Under the pieces are notes generated by a model, which saw nothing but the letters and a program-made list of their open reading frames with translations, searched no databases and was not told the DNA's origin. A stretch of DNA of 32,140 bases from an uncultured Intestinimonas sp. (GTDB lineage: Bacteria; Bacillota; Clostridia; Oscillospirales; Oscillospiraceae), in contig NZ_CALXGA010000021.1 in the NCBI RefSeq assembly GCF_944387725.1, positions 1 to 32,140 of the forward strand, written 5' to 3'. The position numbers and the translations under genes are program-made. Each line of letters opens with the position of its first letter. The stretch's first letter is position 1. This document shows, piece by piece, positions 6,532 to 14,414 of the stretch.

Positions 6532-7512
6532 CTATTTCCGCTTTCCCTCCTGGGATTTGCGGCGGTGCTCGTCCTCCTCGTAGGCCTTGATGATACGCTG
6601 AACGATAACATGGCGAACCACGTCGGCCCCGCTGAGCCGGCAGATGGCGATGTCCTCCACCCCATTGAGGACCCGCATGGCCTCCCGAAGGCCGCTTACC
6701 TTGTCGGCGGGCAGGTCGATCTGGGTGACGTCCCCGGTGATGACCACCTTGGAGCCAAAGCCCATCCGGGTGAGGAACATTTTCATCTGTTCCCGGGAGG
6801 TGTTCTGTGCCTCATCCAAAATAATAAAGGAGTCGTCCAAAGTCCGGCCCCGCATGTAGGCCAGGGGGGCCACCTCGATATTCCCCCGCTCCAGATACTT
6901 ATTGTAGGTCTCAGGTCCCAGCATGTCAAAAAGAGCGTCATAGAGGGGCCGCAGGTAGGGGTCCACCTTGCTCTGGAGATCTCCAGGCAGGAAGCCCAGC
7001 CGCTCTCCGGCCTCCACCGCCGGGCGGGTCAGGATGATGCGGTTGATCTGCCCCGACCGGAAGGCGGCCACGGCGGCGGCCACCGCCAGATAGGTCTTTC
7101 CGGTCCCGGCGGGACCGATGCCCAGGGTGACGGTATTGGCCTTGATGGCGTCCACATAGCGCTTCTGGCCCAAGGTCTTGGGCTTGACGGGCTTGCCCTT
7201 GGCGGTGACGCAGAGGACGTCCCGGGCCACCTGGCCGATCTTGTCCTCCTGGCCGGACCTCACCAGCTGGAGGACATAGCGCACGTTCTGTTCGTTGAGG
7301 GGCTCCCCCCGGCCGGAGAGCTCCAGCAGGCCCTGGATGGCCTTGGCGGCGTATAATACGGCCTCTTCCCCGCCGGAGACCTTCAGGCTGCCGTCCCGGT
7401 TCACCACCGACACGCCCAGCTCCCGCTCCAGGATGCGGATGTTCTCGTCGAAGGAGCCGAAGAGCTCGGCGGCCTCTTCCACGCGCTCCAAACTGACGGT
7501 CTGTTCTGTCAA
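6532..7512 (-). CDS. phoH: PhoH family P-loop ATPase
   Basis: PhoH-like proteins are cytoplasmic ATPases related to the helicase core; their role in the YbeY/Era neighbourhood is thought to be in RNA metabolism. The 326-residue protein has an N-terminal KH-like segment (about 25-70), Walker A GPAGTGKT (133-140), the PhoH motif LTRPAVEAGERLGFLPGD (161-178) and Walker B FIILDEAQN (229-237). The start is TTG (7510-7512), the only plausible initiator before the conserved N-terminus, served by GGAG about 9 nt upstream; a TTG start may keep expression modest. It follows yqfD by 37 nt and is closed by a strong terminator, so it probably shares the yqfC-yqfD transcript. Confidence 0.94.
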   Translation of the reverse strand: MTEQTVSLERVEEAAELFGSFDENIRILERELGVSVVNRDGSLKVSGGEEAVLYAAKAIQGLLELSGRGEPLNEQNVRYVLQLVRSGQEDKIGQVARDVLCVTAKGKPVKPKTLGQKRYVDAIKANTVTLGIGPAGTGKTYLAVAAAVAAFRSGQINRIILTRPAVEAGERLGFLPGDLQSKVDPYLRPLYDALFDMLGPETYNKYLERGNIEVAPLAYMRGRTLDDSFIILDEAQNTSREQMKMFLTRMGFGSKVVITGDVTQIDLPADKVSGLREAMRVLNGVEDIAICRLSGADVVRHVIVQRIIKAYEEDEHRRKSQEGKRK

Positions 7513-7549
7513 ATTTCCTCGCTCCTTATACGTCCCGGGGCTTTATATT

Positions 7550-8797
7550 TTATTCCGCCCCGCTGTTGGATGTCCCTGGGATCAGCTCCCCCACCGTCCC
7601 CTCAAAGGGGACCTCCCGGCCGATCTGCTCCCGGCACTCGGCCCGCAGGGTGACCACCAGCATACCGTCCTCCTCCCGGACCGTGAAGACGGTGTTCAAA
7701 ACCGCTCCGTCCTCCCCCACCAGGGCGTCCAGCCGCGCCAGAAGCCGCTCCTCCAGCATATTCCGGGCGGCGGCGGCGTTCAGGGCGGCGGGCCGGGTCT
7801 CATAGGCCCGGTACTCCGTTCTCCGCAGGGCCAGGGGCATCACCCGGCCCCCGGGGAGGGTGAGGGGATAGGTCTCCACTATTTTATCATATCCCCCGGT
7901 GAAAACGCCACCCTTTCCGAAAAAATTTACCGTCCGGCCCAGAATCAGCAGGGACCACTGGGTCACTCCCTCCCCGGTGTACTGCTTCACCCGGGCCTCC
8001 AGGGGAAGGGCGGCGGAGAGGGTGCGGTAGGTCCGGGCCCAGACGCTGCCCCGGGCGTGGACCAGCCGCTGCCCGGCGTCCACCGCAGCATACTCCGGCT
8101 CCTTCAGGTCCACCGTCCCGCGGATGACCACCTCCCCCCGGAGCACCGCCTCCCCCTCCCGGAAGGCGGCCTGGCCGTCCAGCACCTCCAGGTCCAGGAT
8201 CACCCCGTCGGCCCGGGCCACCACGTTGGCGGGGGTGGACTCGTCCCGGACCTCCGGCTCGGGCAGCTTCTCCCGCACCAGCACCTCCGCCCGGGTGCCG
8301 TGGAGGTTAATGGCCATCCAGGACAGACCGTCCAGCTGGAGCAGGGACTCCTGGCTGATGCGCCGCACATCCAGACCCGGGCCGTAGGCCCCCACCCGCA
8401 CCCCCTGCCGGGAGAGCTCCGTGAGAATGGCGGCGGTGGAGACCCGCTCGTTGCCCGAGACCTCGATGGTGAGGACGAACCGGGAGAGGACGCACACCGC
8501 CGTCAGGGAGAGGGCCAGCCCCAGCAGCAGGGCGTACCGCTTCCGAAAGCCTGCCAGGAAATAGGGCGCGCCCAAGTGCCGCCGGGCCCTGGCCTCGCAC
8601 AGGACCTTCTCCGCCAGGGCCTCCACCCGCCGGGCGTCCCGCCGGGAGACCCGCAGGCGCAGGGTGTGGGGGTCCAGCCATTCCAGGTCCCAGAACCCCA
8701 CCCTCGCCTGGGCGCACAGGTTCAGAAACCGCTCCGGGAAGGCCCCGGTAACGGTGAAGAGGACGCTGCCCCGCAGAAAGTTGATGATGGCCTGCAT
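7550..8797 (-). CDS. yqfD: Sporulation protein YqfD
   Basis: YqfD is a membrane protein made in the mother cell under sigma-E in Bacillus; it is linked to engulfment and later stages but its biochemistry is unclear. The 415-residue product matches the family in size, starting MQAIINFLRGSVLFTVTG, with one membrane segment near residues 90-110 (YALLLGLALSLTAVCVL) and a long external part with the NERVSTAAILTEL region, similar to POTRA/FtsQ-like folds. The ATG (8795-8797) follows GGGAGGGAAGGAT. It lies 30 nt after yqfC, so the two form one operon. Confidence 0.93.
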   Translation of the reverse strand: MQAIINFLRGSVLFTVTGAFPERFLNLCAQARVGFWDLEWLDPHTLRLRVSRRDARRVEALAEKVLCEARARRHLGAPYFLAGFRKRYALLLGLALSLTAVCVLSRFVLTIEVSGNERVSTAAILTELSRQGVRVGAYGPGLDVRRISQESLLQLDGLSWMAINLHGTRAEVLVREKLPEPEVRDESTPANVVARADGVILDLEVLDGQAAFREGEAVLRGEVVIRGTVDLKEPEYAAVDAGQRLVHARGSVWARTYRTLSAALPLEARVKQYTGEGVTQWSLLILGRTVNFFGKGGVFTGGYDKIVETYPLTLPGGRVMPLALRRTEYRAYETRPAALNAAAARNMLEERLLARLDALVGEDGAVLNTVFTVREEDGMLVVTLRAECREQIGREVPFEGTVGELIPGTSNSGAE

Positions 8798-8827
8798 ATC
8801 CTTCCCTCCCCTTCGCGCCCCGGCGGC

Positions 8828-9109
8828 TCAGGCCAGGTCCACCCCGATGATGTCCCCGGTGATGAGGAGCTCCGAGGCGTTCATGGCCCGCAGGGTCAGG
8901 TTGGCCCCCCGGACCTTGACAATGAGTTTGCCGCCGCTGATGTGGATTTCCTCGCTGCCGTAGGCCAGGATGCCCTTGTGATTTTCCATGCGCAGCTGCC
9001 GGTCCCCCAGCAGCTCCACCCGGGGGAGTCCCGCCACCACGTCGCCGGGCAGGTCGAAGACCTCCGCCGTCCGCTCCAAAAGCCCCTCCCGCCGCCCCTT
9101 TTTCTCCAT
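8828..9109 (-). CDS. yqfC: Sporulation protein YqfC
   Basis: This 93-residue protein reads MEKKGRREGLLERTAEVFDL, then LPRVELLGDRQLRMENHKGI, ending NASELLITGDIIGVDLA. This is the compact beta-rich YqfC family, found almost only in endospore formers and always beside yqfD. The start ATG (9107-9109) is 9 nt after GGAGGAA; a longer frame upstream lacks a ribosome binding site. A sigma-E-like -10 element lies at 9159-9166. The molecular role is unknown. Confidence 0.93.
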   Translation of the reverse strand: MEKKGRREGLLERTAEVFDLPGDVVAGLPRVELLGDRQLRMENHKGILAYGSEEIHISGGKLIVKVRGANLTLRAMNASELLITGDIIGVDLA

Positions 9110-9158
9110 AACCCGTTCCTCCCGCGCCTCTGTGCCGCTCCGGCGGCCCTTTCCTGGA

Positions 9159-9166
9159 ATTGTATG
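9159..9166 (-). promoter_or_regulatory. Candidate sigma-E-type -10 element before yqfC
   Basis: The minus strand reads CATACAAT, identical to the Bacillus sigma-E -10 consensus (CATACAnT), about 50 nt upstream of the yqfC start. The matching -35 is not convincing because the region overlaps the terminator stem at 9168-9214. Position and regulon fit the known sigma-E control of yqfC/yqfD; the box alone is short. Confidence 0.4.
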
Positions 9167-9167
9167 C

Positions 9168-9214
9168 AAAAAGTTCCCCCGGCTTGCCTGTCCGGGGCAA
9201 ACCGGGGGGCTTTT
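9168..9214 (-). terminator. Intrinsic terminator after the YgjP-like gene
   Basis: The outer arms AAAAG...CCCCCGG (9169-9182) pair with CCGGGGG...CTTTT (9202-9214), and inside the loop TTGCC (9184-9188) pairs with GGCAA (9196-9200). On the minus strand a T-run (9168-9172) follows. It separates the metallopeptidase gene from yqfC. Confidence 0.8.
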
Positions 9215-9226
9215 CTGTTTTTTGAA

Positions 9227-9829
9227 TCAAGGCCGCTCCAGGCGGCGCCCCTTCAGCCGCCGGCGCTTGACCTGCCAGTCGGGGAGGAGGGCGTCCATAG
9301 CGGCGTAGAACCCCGCCCCGTGGTTGGGGTGGAGGAAGTGGACCAGCTCATGGAGGGTCACATAGTCCAGCAGGTCCTCCTCCGCCGCCGCCAAGGCGGT
9401 GTTGAGGACGACGACCCCCTTGGCAACGTGGCAGCTCCCCCAGCGGCTGGTCATGAACCGGGCCCGGAGGACCGGCCTGGGGACCCCCAGGGGCTCCACC
9501 AGGGGGTACATCCGCTCCAGGGAGGCGGCCAGGACCGGCAGGGCCGCCGCCGGGTCCGGCGGGGCCGGGAGGACGGCCCCCTGGTCCCGCTGGAGGGCCT
9601 GCCGGTGGCGGACAATCCAGTCCGCCCGGTCCCGGACAAAGGCGTCGGCGGCGCTCCTGGGCGCCCGCCGGGGCAGGGACACCGCCACCGTCCCGTCGGA
9701 CCGGAGCCGCAGGTTCAGGTTTTTCACCTGCTTTACCGTCAGCCGGTATTCCATGGGCCCCAGGGGGGTCTCCACCGTCCGGCGCTCCTCGCTCCCCTGG
9801 CCGCAGGCAGGGGACTGTTTCATGCGCAT
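9227..9829 (-). CDS. YgjP-like (DUF45, M48-type) metallopeptidase
   Basis: This 200-residue cytoplasmic protein is of the YgjP/DUF45 family, predicted zinc metallopeptidases of uncertain substrate. The zinc motif HELVHFLHPNHGAGF (HExxH plus a downstream His) lies in the last third, preceded by the family hallmark MTSRWGSC and the N-terminal ETPLGPMEYRLTVKQVKNL. I placed the start at the ATG 9827-9829 because GGAGAGGAG lies just upstream; another ATG two codons later is possible, and the long upstream extension runs into ylbJ. It is divergent from ylbJ and ends in its own terminator. Confidence 0.88.
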   Translation of the reverse strand: MRMKQSPACGQGSEERRTVETPLGPMEYRLTVKQVKNLNLRLRSDGTVAVSLPRRAPRSAADAFVRDRADWIVRHRQALQRDQGAVLPAPPDPAAALPVLAASLERMYPLVEPLGVPRPVLRARFMTSRWGSCHVAKGVVVLNTALAAAEEDLLDYVTLHELVHFLHPNHGAGFYAAMDALLPDWQVKRRRLKGRRLERP

Positions 9830-9899
9830 GGGGTTCTCCTCTCCTTCCGGCATGGGACAGCCCACGCCCGGCATATCCTCTGCTGTGAGGTGATGTCTT

Positions 9900-11081
9900 G
9901 TGTCCAGGCTGCTCTCCCGCCAGGGGGTCCGGGATTTTTTCCTGGGCCTGGCCCTTCTGTGCGCCGTCCTGTCCCTGATGCTCTGGCCCCAGGAGGCCAT
10001 GGAGGCCGCCCGGGAGGGGCTCCGGCTGTGCTATCACGTCATCATCCCCTCCCTCTTCCCCTTCTTCGTCCTCTCCGCCCTGGTGGTGGACCTGGGGCTG
10101 GCCGGCTATCTGGGGCGGGCCCTGGAAAAGCTCATGCGTCCCCTGTTCAACGTGCCGGGGGCCTGCGCCTCCGCCTTCGTCCTGGGCTTCGTGGGGGGCT
10201 ACCCCGTGGGGGCCCGCACCGCCCTGTCCCTCTACCAGAAGGGCATGTGTACCAAGACGGAGGCAGAACGGCTCCTCTCCTTCTGCAACAACTCCGGCCC
10301 TGCCTTTATCCTGGGGGTGGTGGGGGCGGGGGTCTTCGCCAGCAGCCGGGTGGGGGTGCTCCTCTACCTGGCCCACGCCGCCGCCTCGGTGTGCGTGGGG
10401 CTCCTCTTCCACTTCTACAAGGGGGGCCGCCGGGGAAAGGAGGCCCGGACCGTCCCCCGGTTCCAGGCGGAGCGGTTCACCGCCGCCTTCACCGGCGCGG
10501 TAAAAAATTCCTTCCTCTCGGTCCTCAACATCTGCGCCTTTGTGGTCTTCTTCACTGTGGTCATCCGGCTGCTCTTCCTCTCCGGCCTCCTGCCGGGGCT
10601 GGCGGCCCTCCTGGGGCGGCTCTTCGCCCCCCTTGGGTTCTCTCCCGCCTGGGCGGAGCGCCTGCTCACCGGAGCCCTGGAGCTCTCCTCGGGGGTCTGG
10701 TCCCTCTCCGGGGGCGGGGCCACGGCGGGAGAGCTCTCCATGGCCGCCTTCCTGCTGGGGTGGGCGGGGCTGTCCGTCCACTGCCAGGTCCTCTCCTTCC
10801 TGGGGGGCAGCGGCCTGTCGGTGCGGCCCTACCTGGGGGGCAAGCTCCTCCACGGCGGCCTGGCGGCCCTCCTGACCGCCCTGCTGGTCCAGGTCTTCCC
10901 CCTGGAGGCGCCGGTGTCCTCCTACCTGGCCGCCCAGGTGGAGGGCATCGCGGAGCTGGACTTCTCCACCGCCCTCACCATCTCCATCGTGTGCGCCTGG
11001 GTGCTGTGGCTGCTCTTTTTCGCCGCCGCTGCGGCCGCCGTGGGAAAAACCAGTAGAAAACGGCGCGGAGGCGTAGTATAA
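9900..11081 (+). CDS. ylbJ: Sporulation integral membrane protein YlbJ
   Basis: YlbJ is a polytopic membrane protein of endospore formers required for heat-resistant spores; it carries nucleoside-transporter-like gate domains. The 393 residues contain about eight hydrophobic segments. The conserved stretches CYHVIIPSLFPFFVLSALV (near 43-61), FVGGYPVGARTA (near 98-109) and SFCNNSGPAFILGVVG (near 126-141) are typical. The start is GTG (9900-9902), with GAGGTGA 6 nt upstream. It faces the YgjP-like gene across 70 nt. The promoter of the next gene overlaps its stop codon. Confidence 0.92.
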   Translation: MSRLLSRQGVRDFFLGLALLCAVLSLMLWPQEAMEAAREGLRLCYHVIIPSLFPFFVLSALVVDLGLAGYLGRALEKLMRPLFNVPGACASAFVLGFVGGYPVGARTALSLYQKGMCTKTEAERLLSFCNNSGPAFILGVVGAGVFASSRVGVLLYLAHAAASVCVGLLFHFYKGGRRGKEARTVPRFQAERFTAAFTGAVKNSFLSVLNICAFVVFFTVVIRLLFLSGLLPGLAALLGRLFAPLGFSPAWAERLLTGALELSSGVWSLSGGGATAGELSMAAFLLGWAGLSVHCQVLSFLGGSGLSVRPYLGGKLLHGGLAALLTALLVQVFPLEAPVSSYLAAQVEGIAELDFSTALTISIVCAWVLWLLFFAAAAAAVGKTSRKRRGGVV

Positions 11082-11082
11082 T
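11054..11082 (+). promoter_or_regulatory. Sigma-A type promoter of the small Cys-rich gene
   Basis: A -35-like TAGAAA (11054-11059), a 17-nt spacer and a perfect -10 TATAAT (11077-11082) are visible. The -10 box overlaps the ylbJ stop codon TAA. It would let the downstream small gene be expressed in growing cells independently of ylbJ. Confidence 0.65.
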
Positions 11083-11117
11083 GGAGGGGAAACCACTGGA
11101 GAGGATGCGTTCCCGTC

Positions 11118-11327
11118 ATGCTGTTTGAGAAAAACATGGAGCCTCGATGCTTCTACTGCGTCCGCTGCACCCCCCTGGATGGGGAACAGGTGGTCTGTAT
11201 CAAAAAGGGCGTGGTGCCGGCGGGAGGGAGCTGCCGCTCCTTCCGCTACGACCCCCTGAAGCGGGTCCCGCCCCGGCCCCACGCCCCGGACTTCTCCCAC
11301 CTGAAGGACGAGGACTTCACCCTGTAG
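11118..11327 (+). CDS. Small Cys-rich conserved protein, possible metal binder
   Basis: The 69-residue product starts MLFEKNMEPRCFYCVRC and has five cysteines (11, 14, 17, 27, 39) plus a basic stretch, SCRSFRYDPLKRVPPRP. CxxC followed by spaced Cys suggests a zinc ribbon or another metal site. I recall similar uncharacterised proteins in clostridial genomes but no function. GGAGAGGAT lies about 11 nt before the ATG, slightly long. It has its own promoter (11054-11082) and terminator (11335-11367), which makes it a self-contained gene. Confidence 0.82.
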   Translation: MLFEKNMEPRCFYCVRCTPLDGEQVVCIKKGVVPAGGSCRSFRYDPLKRVPPRPHAPDFSHLKDEDFTL

Positions 11328-11334
11328 CGGAAAG

Positions 11335-11367
11335 CGGACGGCTGCCGGAGGCAGCCGTCCGTTTTTT
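11335..11367 (+). terminator. Intrinsic terminator after the small Cys-rich gene
   Basis: A 12-bp perfect stem (11335-11346 with 11350-11361), a 3-nt loop and six T follow the stop codon by 7 nt. The hydrogenase gene converges from the other side and its stop is 25 nt further on. Confidence 0.93.
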
Positions 11368-11391
11368 CCGCTGTTCTGGGTCTGTAGGGGC

Positions 11392-12915
11392 TCAGTCCAC
11401 CAGCTTGTCCAGCTCCTTGATGTGCTCGGTGTCGCAGGAGGCCTTATGCTTGGCCTGCTTGGCGTAGAGGTTCACCATTGCTTGGGACTTCTTAATGCCC
11501 TGCATGGTGCCGGCCCCCGCCACGCAGCCGCCGGGGCAGGCCATGCCCTCCAGCAGATAGCCGGGGTACTTGCCGGCCGCCGCGTCCTTCATCATCTGGC
11601 GGCACTCCCGCAGGCCCTCGGCGGCGGCCACCTTCACCTCCCGGTCGGGGCAGCGCTTCTGGATGACGTCCACCACCGCTGCGGCCACGCCGCCGGAGAC
11701 GGCGAAGTTCCGCCCGTCGGTGGAGGCGTCGTTGACCCCGTCTGGGTCCTCAGGGAGGCTCTCCAGCTCCAGGTGCCTGGCGTCGAAGATGCCGGCCATC
11801 TCCTCAAAGGTGAGGACAAAGTCCACCTCACTGCGGACGCTCTTGCGCATGGCCTCCAGCTTCTTGGCGGCGCAGGGGCCGATGAAGACCACCTTGGCGT
11901 TGGGGTGCTGGTGCTTGATGAGCCGGGCGGTGAGGGTCATGGGGGTCAGGGCCATGGAGATGCACTTGGCGTGCGCCGGGAAGAGCTTCTTGGCCATGAC
12001 GGACCAGGCGGGGCAGCAGGAGGTCCCCATGAAGGGCAGCTCTTCCGGCACCTCCCGGACGAAATCCTCGGCCTCCTGGGTAGCGCACAGGTCGGCGCCG
12101 ATGGCCACCTCGAAGATGTCGGCGAAGCCCAGGGCCTTCATGGCGGCCCGGAGCTTGCCCGGCGTCACCTTGGGCCCGAACTGGCCCACGAAGGCCGGGG
12201 CCACGGCGGCATAGACCCGCTCGCCGGACTGAATGGCCCGGATGACCTGGAAAATCTGGGACTTGTCGGCAATGGCCCCAAAGGGGCAGTTCACCAGGCA
12301 CATGCCGCAGGAGACGCACTTTTCGTAGTCGATGTTGGCCTTGCCGTTGGCGTCGGAGCCGATGGCGTCCACGCCGCAGGCGGAGGCGCAGGGCCGCTCC
12401 TGGATAATGATGGCGTGGTAGGCGCACACGCCGGCGCACCGGCCGCACTGGATGCACTTGTCCTGGTCGATATGGGAGCGGCCGTTGTAGCGGTCCAGCT
12501 TGACGGCGTCCTTGGGACAGACCTCCTCGCAGGGGTGGGCCAGACAGCCCTTGCAGCCGTCGGTGACGAAGACCCGCTTCTCCTCACAGCCGTTGCAGGC
12601 GAACTTGATGACGTTGATGAGGGGGGGCGTATAGTAGGTCTCCGGGCGGTCCGCCGCCTCGATGTTGTCGGAGAGGGGGGCGTGCTCGGCGGCGCTGCGG
12701 CAGGGCAGGCCCATGGCCAGGCGCAGCCGCTCCCCGATGATGGCCCGCTCCAGGAAGACGTCGTTGCGGTAATTGCCCACCTCTCCCGGAATGATCTTGT
12801 AGGGCAGCTCCTCGATCCGTTTGTCCACCGGCCACTCGGTATGGTAGGCCATCCGGGCCACCTCCCGGAATACCCTGTGGCGGAGCTCCTGAATGCGTGT
12901 CTCTACACCTCGCAT
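11392..12915 (-). CDS. Group B-type [FeFe] hydrogenase (monomeric)
   Basis: The product (507 aa) is a cytoplasmic iron-sulfur enzyme that reduces protons or oxidises H2 at an H-cluster. The three H-cluster motifs are all present: TSCCPAW (298-304), IGPCAAKKLE (345-354) and EGMACPGGC (456-464), giving ligands Cys300, Cys348, Cys460 and Cys464. Upstream are many ferredoxin-type cysteines: 107/110/121/124/129/133, CIQCGRCAGVC (154-164) and CVSCGMCLVNC (200-210). GPCAAKK in place of the MPCxxKKxE of classical group A enzymes points to group B, whose physiological partner is mostly unknown. Two ATGs are possible; 12913-12915 has AGGGG about 9 nt upstream, while 12922-12924 would abut it. No maturase (hydE/F/G) or partner subunit is adjacent. 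Confidence 0.92.
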   Translation of the reverse strand: MRGVETRIQELRHRVFREVARMAYHTEWPVDKRIEELPYKIIPGEVGNYRNDVFLERAIIGERLRLAMGLPCRSAAEHAPLSDNIEAADRPETYYTPPLINVIKFACNGCEEKRVFVTDGCKGCLAHPCEEVCPKDAVKLDRYNGRSHIDQDKCIQCGRCAGVCAYHAIIIQERPCASACGVDAIGSDANGKANIDYEKCVSCGMCLVNCPFGAIADKSQIFQVIRAIQSGERVYAAVAPAFVGQFGPKVTPGKLRAAMKALGFADIFEVAIGADLCATQEAEDFVREVPEELPFMGTSCCPAWSVMAKKLFPAHAKCISMALTPMTLTARLIKHQHPNAKVVFIGPCAAKKLEAMRKSVRSEVDFVLTFEEMAGIFDARHLELESLPEDPDGVNDASTDGRNFAVSGGVAAAVVDVIQKRCPDREVKVAAAEGLRECRQMMKDAAAGKYPGYLLEGMACPGGCVAGAGTMQGIKKSQAMVNLYAKQAKHKASCDTEHIKELDKLVD

Positions 12916-12983
12916 CTCTCTCATCCCCTTTGCATTTGAAATGGATCCGCGGGGCCCCGCCGGAGCGGGGTTCCCGCCTGTTC

Positions 12984-13012
12984 AGCATACTCCAAATCCC
13001 CCTGCTTGTAAA
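12984..13012 (-). promoter_or_regulatory. Sigma-A type promoter of the hydrogenase gene
   Basis: On the minus strand a -35 TTTACA (13007-13012) and a -10 TATGCT (12984-12989) are separated by 17 nt. This gives a leader of about 60 nt before the hydrogenase start. The hydrogenase is thus transcribed independently of the upstream ATPase gene, whose terminator lies at 13077-13118. Confidence 0.7.
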
Positions 13013-13076
13013 GCGTCAAAGGGGGAAAATCGCCGGGTTTCTCGGGGGCTCTTCCCTTCCGGCGGCGTTTTCGGGC

Positions 13077-13118
13077 AAAAAGGGTCCGCCTCTCCGGGGG
13101 ATTGGCGCGGAGAGGCGG
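13077..13118 (-). terminator. Probable terminator after the PRK06851-type gene
   Basis: CCGCCTCTCC (13086-13095) pairs with GGAGAGGCGG (13109-13118) around a 13-nt loop. On the minus strand the stem is followed after a few bases by five T (13077-13081). It lies about 35 nt after the stop of the ATPase gene. Confidence 0.7.
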
Positions 13119-13152
13119 CGGATTGGTTCCTGTTGGCGGCGTTGCGGTCCAG

Positions 13153-14244
13153 CTATCCGGCCTCCCGGTCCCCCAGGAGCTCCCCGGCGGCCCAGCCGGC
13201 CAGGGCGTGGACCCGGTCGAAGTCCACATAGGGGTTATAGATGGCCTCCAGGTTGTCGTGCATGGCCTTGGCCTGGGCCAGGGAGTCCACCGCCTCCTCC
13301 ACCAGGGCGGCGGAGACCTTCCGGGAGAACCGGAGCCGGGCCTTGTTCCGGCGGACGGCCTCGGGGTCGGCCATGGCGTCCATGCGGATGCGGCGGTAGG
13401 GCCGCTTTTCGTAGGGCAGGGCCGGGCTGCTGGTAACAAAGGCCAGGGACAGCCCCGGCACCAGCACATGCTCCAGCCGGTCGGGGGCCATGGGGGAGGG
13501 GCAGGCGATGACGTCGTGCCCCGCCGCCGCCGCGCCGGAGAGGAGGTGGGTGAGCATCAGGTGGCTCAGTCCGTAGGTGTCGGAGAGCTCATAGACCCGG
13601 CGGCACAGCCGCTCCACGGTGCCGAACTCCACCAGCGGCCCCTTGTGGGTGACGGCGGAGAGGAACCGCTGCCGCACCCGGCCCCCCTCTCCCCCGCCCC
13701 GGCGGACCTCCCGGGAGAGGATGCCCTTGGCCCGCCGGGCGATTTTGGCCTCCACCGCCGGGGTGACCACCAGGGCCCGCAGGTCGGCGGCGATCTCCGC
13801 CGCCGCGTCCAGGCAGCGGTAGGCCCGGGCATAGCAGCCCTTGTAGCCCTTCATGGCCTCCTGGAGCTCCCCCCGGCGGGGCTTCAAGCCCTTGTGGTCG
13901 TAGCAGTCCCCCAGGTTGACGTACCGCTCCACCGCCCCGGGGCAGGCAGGCTCCACCACATGGGGGGCAGTGCCGTCCACAATGGCGGCCCGGCGCTCCG
14001 GCAGGACGATGGCGTCCAGGGAGTCCGGGTCCCCGGAACAGGGGATGTACTCCACCTGGAGGCCCCGCTCCTCCGCCTGGGCCGCCACGGCCTTCATCAG
14101 GGTGGACTTGCCGCAGCCCGCGCCCCCCTTCAGGATCAGGACCTCCTCCGCCCCGGCGGGGTCGATAAGCTGGTCGTAGAGTGAGAAAAAGCCGCCGGGG
14201 GAATTCGCCCCCAAATAAAATCGGACCTTGGGTTCCGTTGCCAT
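13153..14244 (-). CDS. PRK06851-type P-loop ATPase, unknown function
   Basis: The 363-residue cytoplasmic protein starts MATEPKVRFYLGANSPGGFF, with Walker A GGAGCGKST at 40-48. Then come a conserved core with YIPCSGDPDSLDAIVLPE, DGTAPHVVEPACPG and LGDCYD, and a C-terminal half with VTSSPALPYEKRPYRRIRMD. This matches the uncharacterised PRK06851 family of Firmicutes as I recall it; the substrate is not known. The second ATG (14242-14244) is placed correctly (8 nt) after GGAGGGT, while the first (14248-14250) is too close. It is separated from the lipoprotein gene upstream by the 26-bp hairpin terminator and has no clear promoter, so regulation is open. Confidence 0.8.
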   Translation of the reverse strand: MATEPKVRFYLGANSPGGFFSLYDQLIDPAGAEEVLILKGGAGCGKSTLMKAVAAQAEERGLQVEYIPCSGDPDSLDAIVLPERRAAIVDGTAPHVVEPACPGAVERYVNLGDCYDHKGLKPRRGELQEAMKGYKGCYARAYRCLDAAAEIAADLRALVVTPAVEAKIARRAKGILSREVRRGGGEGGRVRQRFLSAVTHKGPLVEFGTVERLCRRVYELSDTYGLSHLMLTHLLSGAAAAGHDVIACPSPMAPDRLEHVLVPGLSLAFVTSSPALPYEKRPYRRIRMDAMADPEAVRRNKARLRFSRKVSAALVEEAVDSLAQAKAMHDNLEAIYNPYVDFDRVHALAGWAAGELLGDREAG

Positions 14245-14347
14245 TTTCATACCCTCCAATGAACGAGAATCTACTTCAGCGTATGCGCCCGGGACCCCGC
14301 CGGTACCCTGTCCCGGCCCGGTTTTCCCCGCTTTTCCGGCCCGAATG

Positions 14348-14403
14348 AAAAACCAAAGGCCCCCGGCCCGCGCCTGGGCGCGGGCCGGGGGCCTTTGGTT
14401 TTT
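14348..14403 (-). terminator. Exceptionally long perfect-stem terminator (26 bp)
   Basis: Positions 14348-14373 are the exact reverse complement of 14378-14403, with a 4-nt loop. Both ends carry a 5-nt A/T run, so it can act on both strands. It begins 11 nt after the lipoprotein stop. A 26-bp perfect stem is far longer than the usual 8-14 bp. Confidence 0.92.
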
Positions 14404-14414
14404 GCGGAAGGCGC

